64,000 bases of DNA. It comes from Acanthamoeba castellanii str. Neff (lineage: Eukaryota > Discosea > Longamoebia > Acanthamoebidae). Positions within the stretch are counted from its first letter, which is position 1; each line of letters begins with the position of its first letter. The stretch lies in contig NW_004457654.1 of assembly GCF_000313135.1 (NCBI RefSeq), positions 194,210 to 258,209 of the forward strand, read 5' to 3'. Of the stretch, positions 13,366 through 25,849 are shown in pieces. The position numbers and the translations under genes are program-made. The notes below the pieces were generated by a model. The model did not search any database and was not told the origin of the DNA. It was given only the letters and a program-made list of their open reading frames with translations.

Positions 13366-14141
13366 CTCGAATCGCTATCACAGCCCCCCCTTTGGCCGTC
13401 CTCCCCTTCTTCGCTCACTTACTTGCTACAAATAAATAATCTGAAAATAATACGGCGTTCTCCTCCACCTTCGCCTTCTTCCTTGTTTCGTTTCGTTTCC
13501 TTGTTGTGCGAAGTGGACTGGCCGCTGGCTGACTCCTCTCGTTCGCCTTGCAAGCACTTGCGAGCTTCGGGTTGGATGCGCCACCGTTACAGAAGAAGCG
13601 GAGGGTTGACGAAGTCGAACACCACAGGCCAGACCCCAAATTAATATTCCATTTTACGCCCCCGGATTTATCCGGCCAACTTTTCACAAATGCGGCAACG
13701 GGTAGTTTTTCACCACGAAGGGATCAAGATCACCACCATTTGGAGGCCTTGCATGATTTCGATCAGCGACTGCGCGGCATGATGAACAGGTTATACAGGA
13801 GGTCTCTGCTAGGCCGTCGCATAGGCCTCCAGCAGTTCCAGAGACATCTGAGCATGTCCAGCTTCCAGTGACACTGACTCAGTGGCGCGGGCCAGGCGGA
13901 GGAGGACTGCGGCGGAGTCGGCAGGCGCACGTAGTGCCTCGCCGCCTCGTCTGCTCCCGCCGTCGCGAATGGCGCCTTCACGTCACTGCTTGTGGGACTT
14001 ACAAGAAGAAATTGAAATATGGCTTGTGGCTTGTTCATTTATGTTAAAATAAATAAAGAGTGTTGCACGTGTCTGTTGTATTATAGTATATTAATATTTT
14101 ATAAGCTAATAAACATACACCTTGTACACAAAACAACAGCA
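13366..14141. other. Intergenic region upstream of the Roco gene, with an unproven plus-strand reading frame
   Basis: These 776 bases separate the Roco start from the stop of the LRR-PP2C gene. A plus-strand open frame at about 13548-13871 reads plausibly (LQKKRRVDEVEHHRPD, then FHFTPPDLSGQLF). It has no ATG at its head, with a stop codon just upstream, so it would need an unseen 5' exon. A minus-strand frame covers 13763-14038. The segment 14030-14120 is AT-rich with AATAAA-like words on both strands. I do not call a gene here. Confidence 0.4.
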
Positions 14142-17100
14142 TCACTTGCCGACACTGCCGCTCCTCCCGGCTCGAGTGGCGTTGCGCTGCTTCGAGTCCA
14201 GCAGCATGTGCTCGCTGCTCTGCGGCGGGACGCTGTCGTCCGTGCCCGCGTCGACCAGCTGATGATAATCATCACATTTGGGACACGGTGAGTGTGGTCT
14301 GGAAGAACGGGGAAAACATGCACAAACGCAGCACACGGCACCATAGCGAAGGGCGGAGCAAGAAGGTGTCGCACCGATTCTTTGCTCACTTTGCGCGAAT
14401 TGCAGAGGCTCGCCTCCTCGGACAGAGATGACGAGCGCGTCTGACGTGAGATCGCGGCATCCCTGTCCGCCGACAAAGCCCTGTTCCGGCCAAACTGTGA
14501 TAGGCGGAAAGAAGATGATGAATAGTTAGCACAGCGCCGCAAGATGAATGGTTAGCACAGCGACTGAGCGAAAAACAGAAAGGTTGATGCGGTACCTGAG
14601 GGCAATCCTCGGCATCGGCTACCGATCGCGATCTCGACCGTTCTCGTCGCTCCTTCGGCTTCTTCCTCTTCTTCATCTTCATCTTCCGCGGCGTGTCGCT
14701 CGGCTCCTTCACCTTCTTCTCCTTCTTCTTGTCCTTCCGCCCGTTCTTCTTCTTGTCCTTATGTACACTCTCTTCCTCTGCTGCCGCCGCCAGCACCGCG
14801 CTTCCCTTCTTCGGTTTCTTGGCCTTGCCGCCACTCGCGTTGCCGGTTGTCGTGGGCGTGAAGTTGAGCGAGGTGTGGAGCATACCACCCGAGACCTCCT
14901 CCGGAGGCGAACCCATCACGTCCGACATCGAACGCCTGTTTCGCACCAAGGTGGCACTGTCGTACAGCAAGCAGCGTGTGTCGGGTGCCGTTGCGCGTTG
15001 TGAGCAAACACTTCCTCGTGCAATGCGTGGCCAACGTGGTAGGGCGACGTACCCCAATGATTTCGGTGCCAGATTGGGTTCGCTCTCGGATGACTTGGGC
15101 AGGATGACTTTTTCCTTGGTTCGGCTGCGCTTCTTGGCTCTCTTGGTGCGTGACCGCGGCGTCGTGGTCTTGGCATCCTGACCCACGGAGCAGGAGGAGG
15201 ACGAGGATGCCACCGGGGAGTCGGACGGCAGATACCGATCGAGGAGGACCACGATGACCGATATGTTGTCCGTCGACCCTTTCCAAAATGCGTGGTCCCT
15301 GAGCTTGATGGCAGCTGGCAAGTGGCCACAGGCAAATGGAATACGGGCGTCAGCGACGTGCACGAGTGCAAGGGAGTTACACACGCCAAAAGTGTTCATG
15401 TACCTTTGGCTGGATTGCCCGATGCGGCCAACTCGTGGCTGACAATGTCGACTGCGGTCTGATTGTCCACTGTGTCCCAACAGCCATCGCAGGCCAGTAT
15501 CAAGAACTGGTCCTCCCGGCACAGGTTGACGACACACGTGCCTGTCACAGTGGAGCCGCATGATTAGCGAACGCGGTGACTCACGGCGGAGTACAGTGCG
15601 TAGACCACAAGAAAACACACAAAATATATGGCGGCAAGTACCTGGCTCGGCGGACACGTACGGCTTCATGCTGGCATCGCCGAGGGATCGAGAGATGGCG
15701 ATCACGCCATTCACCCGGTTCGAGGTGACGAAGCCGTGGAGTGCTCGTATCCTCTCGGATTCGGCGACCAGCTTGGGAGTGTGATCCACCGTCAGCGGAA
15801 ATGCTTTGCCCTGTTAACGTGTCAAACATTAGCAACGCATTGTTAACCGAGGATCGATCAAAGAGGCAGCTCGAACGCACTCGTCTGCATAGCACAGCTC
15901 GGGCATCGCCAACGTTCGCCACAAAAAGTTTGTTCAGCCTAACATCACGATGACGGCAAGACAGGTCAGTAATCTGCTCGGGGGACACTGTTGGGAAGCG
16001 TTGGAAAGCGGCTTCGTACCTCATCGAGGCCAGAGTGACCACAGCCGTTGCGCCGTCCCGATTGTCCTTCATGAGCTCGTCCATCTCCAGGAAGCTCTTG
16101 ATCAGAGCGCTGAACGTAGCCTGCGCCTCCTTAGACGAGTCTTCGCCCACGCCCTTGGGAAAATTGATGGGCTCCTCATCGCTGTCCTCCTGCTCCTGCT
16201 CCGCTTCCTGCTGCTCCCCCTCTGCGCTCATCCGACTGCTCAAGTCGCTCATGTCGCCCTCCTCTTCCTTGTCCTTGCCCTCTGTGCGCTCCGCCGCGGC
16301 CACGTCCGTCAGTTCGCCGCTGCTCGCCTTAACTCGGGAGAGCTCCCTCGACCTCTTCGCCGCTCGCTTGTTCCAAAATGAGCCCTTCTTCTGCTTCCCC
16401 TCGTCGCTCGCGCCGTCTTTCTCCTTTCCCTTGTCCCTGGAGCCTCGCCTCTTCGCGGATAGACCCTGTCCGTTCTCCTCCATCACCTTTTTGGCCAGCA
16501 CGCCGTGGAAGTGGTCCGCTGCGAAGACGGCAGAGGCCCGTCCGGCATGACCATCAAACACTGCGAAGAAATCCTCTCCTGTTCCAAAGGAATAAGGCAA
16601 CGTCGTGTAAGTCGTTAAGTGCGATGCGTCAACGAGTGCGATGGCGGGCAGGTACCATCGATGCCCGAGAAAGCGAGATGAGTGGAGACGGTGTCCTCCA
16701 TAGACGGCCTCTTGCCCATCATCTCGGAAATGCCGGCCACGCGCGACTTCTCGTCCTTGGACTTGGTGAGTCGATCGGCGTCCTTGAGCTTCGACGTGGC
16801 GCGCTTGCGCTTCTTCCTCTTCGTCTGGCCGAGAAGCAGGGCGAGGTCCGGTATGAGGTTGTCCTCGAGATCCATGTGGTAGCAGTTGCGGTATCGCATG
16901 GCCTGGAGGTCCTCGGGGAGGTCGGTGAGGTTGTTGTGCATGAGGTACAGCACGCACAGGTTGGTCAGCTTGACGAACTCCGGCGGCAGACTGCTCAGTC
17001 GATTGTAGGACAGGTTGATCTCGCGCAGAGAGTGCAGCGAGGAGATGAACGACGGAAGCGCAGCGATGGCGTTGTCGGAGAGGTCGAAGATCCGGATCTT

Positions 17101-18935
17101 GTTGAGGCGAGTGATGGCCTCGGGCAGCTCGGCGATCTCGTTTCGGCTCAGGTAGAGCTCCTTGAGCGAAGCGAGGTTGCACAATCCCTCTGGAATCGAC
17201 GTCAACCTGTTGCCGCTCAGGACCAACTGCTCCAGCGCAGGCATCGTGGCCTTCTACAGAAATAGGAGAACGTATGGCGTGAGGCGCATGATCTGGCCAC
17301 ACGAAGAAAATGGTACTAGTACGCACCTCGAGAGCAGCAAGGCCGGACTCGTCGAGGAGGTTGTCGCCCAAACAGATCGATTCGATGTGCTTCAGCGCAC
17401 CCATGCCGTCTGGGAGTTGCTTGATTGCGTTCTGGTAGATCGAAAGAACCTGTTGCGATCGAGTTCACGTGTAAGTGAAAAGACGCAAGGAATGTGCGCG
17501 AGCGTGCACACCAACTTGCATGCGCATCGACAATGAAGCGACAGGACAGGTATACCTGGAGACGAGAGAGCTGCGAGATCTCCGCGGGGAGGGTGGTGAG
17601 CTGGTTATTGGAGACGTAGAGATGCTGGAGGCGGAAGAGATGGCCCAGCTCGGGTGGAAGGTGGGTGAGGTTGTTACAGTCCAGCTTCAGAGTCTGCAGC
17701 TTGTCGAGCTTGAAGATCTCGATGGGGAGGTCGTCCAGGCCGTTGTTGGACAGGTCGAGCTCCTGAATGAAGGCGATGTTGGAGAGCTCGATGGGCAGGG
17801 TGGCGAGGGCGTTGCGGCTCAAGTAGAGCTTGCCCAGGAAGGAGAGGTGGCCGAGCTCAGGAGGCAGGTGGGCGATCTTGTTCTTGCTGAGGTTGAGCTC
17901 CATGAGGACGGTCATCTCGCCGATCTGACGAGGGAGGGTCGTGAGCTTGTTGTGGGAGAGGTTGAGGGTGGCGAGTTCGCAGAGCTGGCTGATGTTGTCG
18001 GCAAGGTCGCACAGGTTGTTGTCGCGAAAGTCGAGAGTGATGAGAGATCGGCAGCCGGCGAGAGATTCGGGAAAGGTCACGAATCGATTGCCGCTGAGGT
18101 CGAGCTCGGTGATGGAGTCCCCGAGCTGCGCGATCGCGTCCGGGAGTTGTGTGATGCGATTGCACGAAATGTTGAGAGTCTTGAGGAAGCCCAGCCGACA
18201 GATGGACTCGGGGAAGTGGGAAAAGAGATTGTTGGCGCAGGTGAGCTGCGTGAGGCTGCCGAGGTCCCCGAATTCAGGGGGCAGCGTCTTGAGTCGGTTG
18301 TTGTCGATGTCGAGGCTCTTGAGGGCGTGCAGCTTGCCCACCTCGGGCGGCAGCTGCTTGAGGTTGTTCGTGCTTAGATCGAGTACCGTGAGATTGGCCA
18401 GCTCGCCCACCCCCGGCGGCAGATCCTCGAGCAGATTGCAGTGTGCGATGAGCCGCACCAGCGCCGAGAGATCGCCCACGCTTCCGGGCAGCGATCGCAG
18501 CCGATTCTTGCCCACGTCGAGCACCTCGAGCTCCTTCAACGCGCCGCTGCCGAGCGATGGCAGCCCCGTGAGCTTATTGCCGTTAATGCGCAGGCTGGTG
18601 AGAGCCGGCAGTAATCGGACCACCTCGTCCTCGAGCGCGGTCAGGTCGTTGCTGCTCACGTTGAGCGCCGAGAGCTCCTTCAAGTCGAACAGGCCCTTGG
18701 GCAAGGCCCTCAGCTTGAACCCCTGAAGGTCGAGAGCGAAGGTCTGCCGCGCCGTGGCGATCTTGGCCTCCATCTCCTTCTCTACGTCCTCGCCGCCAGC
18801 ATTCTTCGATTGGGCTCCTCCACGATCCCCTCCGCTCGCGACTCGAGCAGACGAACCTGATGCGGGAGACAGGGGCGGATTTCGATAGGGGTCGTCATCG
18901 CGCCGTGTTCCATGTTTACCATTGTTGTTTCCCAT
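14142..18935 (-). CDS. LRR-PP2C protein phosphatase, PHLPP-like
   Basis: The start ATG at 18935 gives MGNNNGKHGTRRDDD; Gly2 is a possible but weak N-myristoylation site. A long run of LRRs of about 23 residues follows (18720-16880; repeats of the LTxLPxExGxLxxLxxLxLxxN type). A PP2C domain comes next (about 16700-15200) with every catalytic block: RPSMED, FAVFDGHAG, DGATAVV, LFVANVGDARAVL, ISRSLGD, LACDGCWD and DNISVIVV. The metal-binding aspartates are present, so an active Mn/Mg Ser/Thr phosphatase is expected, unlike the decayed PP2C of fungal adenylyl cyclase. A charged insert (16480-16160) splits the PP2C domain. The C-terminus is Lys- and Ser/Arg-rich (14900-14640; KKKNGRKDKKKEKK), and the stop is at 14142. 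LRR followed by PP2C is the PHLPP arrangement, but I see no PH domain. Confidence 0.88.
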
Positions 18936-19310
18936 TTCTAATTTTCTATTCTAAGAGATGGAGCCTCCCCTTGTGGGGAGTCGAGCCGGGCACGCCTTCC
19001 CTCTCGCTCCTTCGAGTCACTATCTTTAATAGATTGGGGGGGCTTCCACACCGCTTCCCTCCTTTTTTGCCGCCTCTCTTGTGTCTCTTCTTCGATCCCT
19101 CCGGCCTTCCTCTTCTCGTTGTGCCGTGCTTTTTTGCCGAGCACGAGTTCTGTGTCCAAATCCCGGAAAAAACTGCCCACCCCCATCCACAACCACCCAT
19201 TCACTTTGCAGGACCTCTGACATCATGAAGCAAGCTGGCTCCAGGTGGGCAGCGTGCTGGCCACTCATGAAGACAGTAGTGAGGCAACAACAAACGAGAA
19301 GGTCAGGATT
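18936..19310. other. Intergenic region between LRR-PP2C and permease genes
   Basis: No gene was recognised in this stretch. It is the 5' flank of the LRR-PP2C gene and the 3' flank of the permease. It has pyrimidine-rich stretches on the plus strand (about 19055-19140), which read as purine-rich toward the LRR-PP2C start. Confidence 0.5.
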
Positions 19311-21783
19311 TCAAGAGACTTTTTCTTGCCTGGGCGCTCCGCTGGAGAATGACAGGGGTCGATGCAGCGTGGCGCGCATGTTGAGGGCCTCCGGCGAGCG
19401 CTTCGCCTCCTCCAGCAGATAGGTTCGTTCATCGAAGTGAAAGGAGGCCGACAGGGACGTCACCTGCTTGTTGCGTCCGCGCACGACGACAACGCCCACC
19501 GCCAACACCGCGACCGTGACCAGCAGCGTCACCCACCCTAGACATGGGACACCAGTATCGTCAGCTATCGAGTCCGGTCATACCGTTAGCTAAGCGCACC
19601 TCGGAGCTCGTCGACGGGGCGAGGCCACAGGAGGTTTACGATCATCGCCACGCCGTACACCAACGCTCCAATGCCCACAGGCAATCGCAACTGCGCAGCT
19701 CGCCAGTAAGCCAGCAGTGTGAGCTGAGACCAAGAACGATGATTGGTGGGTGGTGGGGCGCAGACGCACCTTGCCCAACCCAAAGTAGTCGCTGTGGTGG
19801 GTAGTTTGTTCGGTGAGGAGGGTGTGCTTGTCGAGACGGCCTGTCCACGACGCCCAAAGGTGGGCCACCACGACCGCCTGGAAGGAAATGTACACTGGAG
19901 AGCTAACGTTAGCGCTGCGTCCGGCGGTATTTGGGGGGGGGGTTGGACTGTACCTCCGGCGATACAGTAATCCACAACGATTTCGTGCACATTGAGCTTG
20001 CCCACGCGGATGAGGGTAGTGAGCATCACGCACATCGGGATTGCGGCAGCCACCAGTGTGGCGTTGACAGGAACCTGGCAGGCCGCCACGATGAGGAATG
20101 AATGCACAACTTCGAGAGCGATGTCCAAGCGCCAGCATACCTGAGTCCTGGGCGAAACCTTCTTCAGCCACGATGAGAAGGGAAGCACGTCATCACGAGC
20201 ATACGCCCAGATCATGCGGGCGATGGCGGCTTGCTCCGCGCCGGCGCACGAAACATAGCAGATCTGGGGAGGGGGCGAGCGGCTTAGCGCCACCCAGCGT
20301 TTTGTACGTTTGTAATGTCGATGATGTCGCACATACCAGAAGCATAACTGATACGACTCGCGTGAGAGACGTTCCCATGTGTGCCTGCGTGACGCTAAGA
20401 TCAGAACTGACAACGGTTCGATCTGCTGGTAAAGAGCCCATCTATGCGGTGATACTACCTACCTGAAAGATCGCCGAGATCGAGGTGGTGCTGAGGTCAG
20501 GTCGGGCTGTGATCAGCGCGACTGAAGTTGAGGTGTGAGCGGCGCGGACTGGTGATCGCATGGTGCGAGTGGAAGGAGCGTACATTGGAGGAGCAGAACG
20601 GCGAAGGCAGCGCTGATCAAGCTGAGGACCATGGTACGTGGAACGGACTTGCGGCTGTCCCGCACCTCCTCACTCACCGCCGCCGCACTCTCGAACCTGC
20701 AACGCGCAGTCCCCAGCGTATTAGTACTAACAGTACTGCATGGGCGCTGGGCGAAGTCGGTCCGCACCCGTAGAAGATGAAGGCTTGAGACAGAATGGCC
20801 GACAGGAAGGGCAAGTTGCCGGTGTATGACGGCGATGGTTCGAACACCGAGGAGTAGGGTTGGTGAGGCCCAGAACTCACCAACAGAAAGAGGGCTATCC
20901 CAAGCGTCATGATGAACTCGAGGATCATGCCAACGTTGGTGAGCAGGGTGGTGATTCGCACACCGCCGATGTTGATGGTCGTCTGTAGCGCGCACACGAG
21001 CAGAGCGATACCCACCTCACCAACCGACGACTCCTCTACACCCCTGTGGTGGTGCGAAGCGTCGGGGGTGCGTTAACAACAGAAACAGCAACAACAGAGG
21101 CCAACTGTTAGTTAGTTTAGGGTGGTAACCGTACTCTCCTCCTGCCGAGCCAAACGGGCGAAGGCCGAGCGTCTCCAACACGAACGGCGCAGCGCCCAGG
21201 TCCACCGCAGCGATGGTGATCAGCAACGCCCAGCAGTAAGCCCATCCTGCGCAAACCCAGCGGAGAATGGATGAAGGAGCGGGTGAGCATTTGCCAGGCC
21301 GACGGCGGCATACTGCATGCACTAGTCGTACCCACGAGCCAACCGTATCGTGGTCCGATGAGCCGCCGTGCCCACTGGTAGAGCGCACCGGCCATCGGGT
21401 AGATCACCGCCAACTCTGCAAAAATGAGCGCCACAAGGACCTGGCCTGCCACCACGATCGGCAGACCCCAGATGAAGAGCCCTCCGCCTGCACCACCCCC
21501 AACAACAACCATTCTGTTGAGTTGAGCATGTTCAAGAAGGCCCCACCGCACGATGCCCCAGCGTACCGGTGGCAAGGCCAAAGGCGAAGAGGGTGTAGGC
21601 GCCCACGGTGGGCGACGTGTAGGAGAAGGCCAGGCCGAACGAGGTGAGCGGCCCAAGCGAGCGCGACAGCTCCTGATCGTACCCGAAGGACTGCAGCATG
21701 CTCGTGTCGCCGTGCGGGTCCTTCTCCGTACTCCGCAGCATCTCACCACCACCGCCCTCCTTGCCCTTCTCCTGCGCTTCCAT
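19311..21783 (-). CDS. APC-superfamily amino acid/choline permease
   Basis: About eight exons encode a polytopic transporter. The start ATG at 21783 begins MEAQEKGKEGGGGEMLRSTE, a hydrophilic cytosolic N-terminus. DQELSRSLGPLTSFGLAFSY is then the typical entry into TM1 of the GABA/choline permease (BAT1/UGA4) branch of the APC superfamily. Hydrophobic segments are visible at LPIVVAGQVLVALIFAELAV, WALLITIAAVDLGAAPFV, LLTNVGMILEFIMTLGIALF, FLSAILSQAFIFYG and VTLLVTVAVLAVGVVVV. The conserved FESAAAVSEEVRDSRKSVPR follows the middle helix, and the block ARMIWAYARDDVLPFSSWL is also characteristic of this branch. A soluble tail ends at 19311. Expected role: amino acid or choline uptake at the plasma or a vacuolar membrane, cation coupled. 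Substrate cannot be read from sequence. It is divergent from the flavoprotein gene, with only about 185 bases between starts. Confidence 0.87.
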
Positions 21784-21968
21784 CTTCGGTTCCGTTGTTC
21801 TCTGCCGGAGAAAATGAAAAAAAAAACACAAGAAAGCTATTGGCCCAAAATGATTTCTCTGTCGGTTTTCCACTGTGCTTCTCTGTCTTTTTTTATTATT
21901 ATTCTGATTTTCCTTCTCCTATCATACAAGCCGCTTGTCGTGACGTGGTCAGCAACACGGGCATAGAG

Positions 21969-23897
21969 ATGCAAGGGGCGACGGCGTTGGATGAGGAGGA
22001 ATGGGTGGCGCTGCTGCTGGCTGACCAGCCCCCACCACGACCGGTAGAAGGCGTCCGGGCCAGTCTTCGTTCGTCGACCTCAACTTCACTCTCCAGCTCT
22101 GACCACCTTGCAGACTACGAGCCTGTTCCCAGGTACACGTGGCTACCACCTTCCCCTGCCGAGCCCGTTAATATATAGATAATTAAAATTCAAAATAAAT
22201 AACTAAAATTAACATATTTTGTGGGTGCCCACCAGCTTGTCGGAGCCGGACGTGGTGTTCGTGGGCGCAGGGCCGGTGGGTTTGTGGACAGCGGTGCAGG
22301 TGAAGCTGCTCGACCCGAGGCTCGAGGTCGTGGCGGTGGAGAAGTACGCGGCCTATCAGCGCAGCCACGTCCTGCGCGTCGACTCAGCTTCGTTCAAGGG
22401 CGCTGTCGACCACCCTCGGCTTGCGGTACCTGCGCTGCACTCGCTTGGATTGCCCACGTGACTCAACGTGTGCGTGTGCGGGTGTGTGCGGTGGTGCGTG
22501 TGCGTGCCTCGCGATTGCAGAAACTGATCGAGAGCCTTCCGCTGCCGGTGGTGCGCACCAACGACCTGGAGGACCGGCTGACCGAGCTCGCCGTGTCCCT
22601 GGGCATCGTGATCGACGTTCCGCACCACGTCATTGACATCGAACGCGACGTCCGTCAGCGCTATCCCTCGGCACGGGTACGCTCCACGCGTCGGCTCTCC
22701 TTCGATCGCTCGATCGGCCCTCGGGCAGACATAGATTGAGTGTCGAACCGAATCGAATCGCAGGTGATCGTAGGCAGCGACGGCTCGCACAGCGTCGTGC
22801 GTCAGGTCGTGTGCGACGGCAAGCTGAACTCGCACGCGGCGCTTCAGCACATCGTCGACGTCAAGTACGAGGTCGAAGGCCAAGCCCAGAAGCTCAACTT
22901 TGTAACCCAAGGTGCGCCTCCGTCCTGATGACACGGCCAAGCGAAGCTGGCGATGAGCTGAAGCTGGAGCTGAATTGAATTGGCGCCCAATGCAGCGTAC
23001 CCGACGATGAAGATCATGGACCACGTGGTGGAGGAGCATGTGGGCCGGCCCAACGGCCAAGGCCGAACGCCGGTCACGCTGCGGCTGCTGGTCACAGAGG
23101 AGACCCACGCGCGGGTGAAGGGCGCCTCGTTCAAGAACCCCTACTACATACCCACGCATCGCGACCTGCTGGGCGAGAAGCTGGTCGAGAGCATCACGAT
23201 CTGGCTCAACGCCAAGGCCATCCTCGTCGGCGAGCAGCGGGTGCCCGGCAGCGAGAAGATCTCGGCCCTCAAACTCTCCACCTACTGCTCCGCCGAAGTC
23301 AACTGCGTTCGTCCTGCGCTCACGACACACGACACACAACGGCACAACACGAGGAACAAAGCCTGACAGACATGTTCGGCTGATGAGTGCAGAAGAAGGA
23401 CGGGGTATCGTATTTCCTGGTGGGCGACGCTGCGTTCGGCGTGCCCTTCTTCCGCGCCCTCAACAACGGCCTCCTGTGCGGCAGCCACCTGGCGCACACC
23501 ATCGTCGAGGTGGTCAACCGGGGCTCCGCAGCCGACGCTCCAGGTATTGTATGGGTAGCTTCGTGGCGTGCTTGCGTGCGGTGGTGTGTGCCGCGCCGCT
23601 TACAGCTGCGTTGCAGGGCTGTTTAGCCGGCTGGTGCTGCGAACGTGCGATTTCACGCCGCAGGGCTATGCCAACTTCGTGAAGCAGCTGGCGCGACGCG
23701 AGATTACAATGGCCAACGGCAAGAAGGCAGGCCTGGCGCTCGCGCAACTGGCCAACAAGATCAACGGCTCAGTGCCATGGCAGGTCAACAAATGGTCCCA
23801 CCACGACGTACAGCGCTTCAAGAAGACGGACCCTGGCTTCGTCCTCCCGCCACCCGACGCGGACGACGAGGCCGAGCACGTTGAACCTGATGCCTGA
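21969..23897 (+). CDS. FAD-dependent monooxygenase-like flavoprotein
   Basis: Exon 1 starts at the ATG at 21969 (MQGATALDEEEWVALLLADQ) and ends in PVP. An AT-rich intron (about 22132-22231) then joins in frame to SLSEPDVVFVGAGPVGLWTA. The Rossmann GxGxxG is VGAGPVG and is followed by an acidic VVAVEKY strand end. Further group-A flavoprotein signatures are VIVGSDGSHSVVR (DG motif, near 22770) and FLVGDAAFGVPFFRALNNGL (GD motif, near 23415). The last exon ends at the TGA at 23895-23897. This set suits a single-component FAD/NAD(P)H hydroxylase fold (PHBH/UbiH/MICAL-like), but the middle of the protein is not one I recognise, so no substrate is proposed. An acidic, Ser-rich 50-residue leader precedes the FAD domain and does not look like a mitochondrial presequence. 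Confidence 0.75.
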
Positions 23898-24273
23898 AGT
23901 GGCTGGCACTTGATCCATTTCAGAGAAGACAGCGTTCGTTCACTGCGGTGACTGCACAATCTCCAAACGCGAAGGTGAAGTGAAGTGTGAGCATGTGTAT
24001 TGGTTTGGATGATGATGATGATGTTTTGTTTGGTTTGGTGAGGGACCGAAGCCAGCAAGCTGCAAGCAAAGTCGCGTTGATGACCCGGTCTGTCGCAAGA
24101 TAAGCCAGTCCAGTTCGTTTTCCCCCTCCCTCCGCTGCGCGCTCTCGTATTGTACACCGCCGTAACGTTGGTCTTGCCGCCCTTGGCTTCGCGCCCCTCG
24201 ACGCCGCCGCGCATTCGTCGCACTCGTTCCCCAGTGGCGTGGCCGCTCTCCGCCAGCCGCCGAAGGCCGCGGG
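23898..24273. other. Convergent intergenic region
   Basis: Shared 3' flank of the flavoprotein (+) and tyrosine phosphatase (-) genes. It contains a short GATGAT run (about 24008-24024) and no supported gene. Confidence 0.5.
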
Positions 24274-25849
24274 CTAGGAACGCGAAAAAGAGAGTCTTCG
24301 CTTCTTCTCGGTCGTGGCGAACGCCTTCCGTCGCTCCTCGGCCGTCGTAGGCCCGCTGACGTAGAGCTCGCTTGCTTCCGAGGAGCTTGAGTCTCCAGCG
24401 ACGACGGCATACGGCGAAGAGGAGGCGAGGGACAGCGACGAAGAGGCGGTGTAGCAGGCGGCACAGCTGCTTCGCAAGGACCGCGGAGGGTCCACCCATT
24501 CGCCGTCGAGCATCTTGGACCGCTTGGTGGTGTGAGGCCTCTTGAAGTCGCCGTCGACCTGGGAAGGACCGGGAGCAGCAAACACCCTCTGTGCGCGCTC
24601 CTTGAACTCCTGCCTGGCATCGCGGACGACGTCGTAGATGAAGCGATACTGCTCGGGCGTTTGCACCATGCCGGTGCGGCTCTGTCGAAGCAGCATGACC
24701 GTGCGAGGGATGTCGATGACCTGGTCGAGCGAGTTGAAATACTTCATCTTCTCGAGGCAGATGTGGATGGCGACGAAGGTGCCCGCTCGTCCTACGCCGG
24801 CCGAGCAGTGCGCGACGATCGGCCCGCCAAGACCAGAGAGCTTGCCCTTCATGCGGTAGACGTCCATCAGACCGACGAGCTCGCGGATCGTCTGCGTGGA
24901 TTCGGGGGTTCCGAAATCGGGCCATTCGGTGTAGTGCAGCTGAATGATCTGCCGAGTCTGGCCGGCGTGCTCCACCTCGAAGACCCGCTGCTCGAGATAG
25001 GTGTTGATGATCTTGCCCTTGACGTAGGTGACGCAGAATGGCCCGAAGTGCTTCTTCTCGCCGACGTCCTCGGGCCAGTAGGCCGTAGCCTTGACGCGCT
25101 CGCGCTCGCACAGGCGGGTGAGCATGACGATGACTGCGCTTTCGTTTTCCTAGAATTGATACCGATTATAGTTAATGGCAGCTAATTAGACATCGATGGC
25201 TAATCGGGCGGGGCTAATTGGAGCTAATCATGGATCCTAAGGCGCCATTCAACTGAGCTTGCGAAAGCCTTACCCAGAGCATGAGCCAAAAGTGGCTGAG
25301 AGTCGAGGGGAGAGGCGCCTGGCAGGCGATATAGGTCTTCTTGGAACCGGGGATCTCGCCATCGATGTAGTTCGCGTTGATGTAGTCGCTGTCGAGGAAG
25401 AGGTCGCGATGCGCTATCAGCTTGACCCTTGTCGACTCGGTGGCGAGAATGTTGGAGTATCGGTTCTTGTGGTAGTTGTTGCGAGTCGTGGCCGATGCGA
25501 ACAGCATGACGCCCTTCTGGAGTTGCTGATTCAGCTCGGTCTGGTACTGGAAGTTGAGGTGCTCGAATTCGTCGTGTATGCGCTTGATCGTATCGTCATC
25601 GAAGCCTTGCCCAGGCTCGCCAGCGGTGCTGCGGTTGATTTCAAGGTCCATCTTCGCCTCTTCGTGCTTGCTCGTACCCGGGGCGGCGCTGGTGGTGATG
25701 CTTGAGGCCTTCGTGATGACGAGATTGCTGGAGGAGAGGGGCGATGACGAAGAGAGCCGAGATGAACGAGCCTTCGATGATGATGATGATACTTCAGCAG
25801 CAAGCGCCGGGTTGTGGGTTTGATGCGTGGTGTGGGGGAAAGGGGGCAT
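24274..25849 (-). CDS. Classical protein tyrosine phosphatase
   Basis: Two long exons with an intron at about 25150-25271. The start used is the ATG at 25849; a second Met (MDLEINRS, near 25650) could also serve, because the intervening 65 residues are Ser-rich and unstructured. The PTP domain begins near FEHLNFQYQTEL and carries all the signature motifs: KNRYSNI (phosphotyrosine loop), DYINANYIDG, the WPD loop EWPDFGTP (near 24915), the P-loop HCSAGVGRAGTF (HCx5R, near 24800) and the Q-loop LLRQSRTGMVQT (near 24680). All catalytic residues are present, so an active cytosolic phosphatase removing phosphate from tyrosine is expected. The C-terminal tail of about 80 residues is Ser-rich and ends KKRRLSFSRS, a basic stretch that could bind membrane or act as a nuclear signal (inference). 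It is divergent from ZW10. Confidence 0.93.

Noticed and set aside
13548..13871. Plus-strand frame with KKRRVDE, protein-like in places
   Set aside because: There is no ATG at its start, a stop codon lies immediately upstream, no confident 5' exon is seen, and it sits in the promoter of the Roco gene.
13763..14038. Minus-strand 91-residue frame beginning MNKPQAIF
   Set aside because: No domain, poor codon use for this genome, and it overlaps the competing plus-strand frame; treated as chance.
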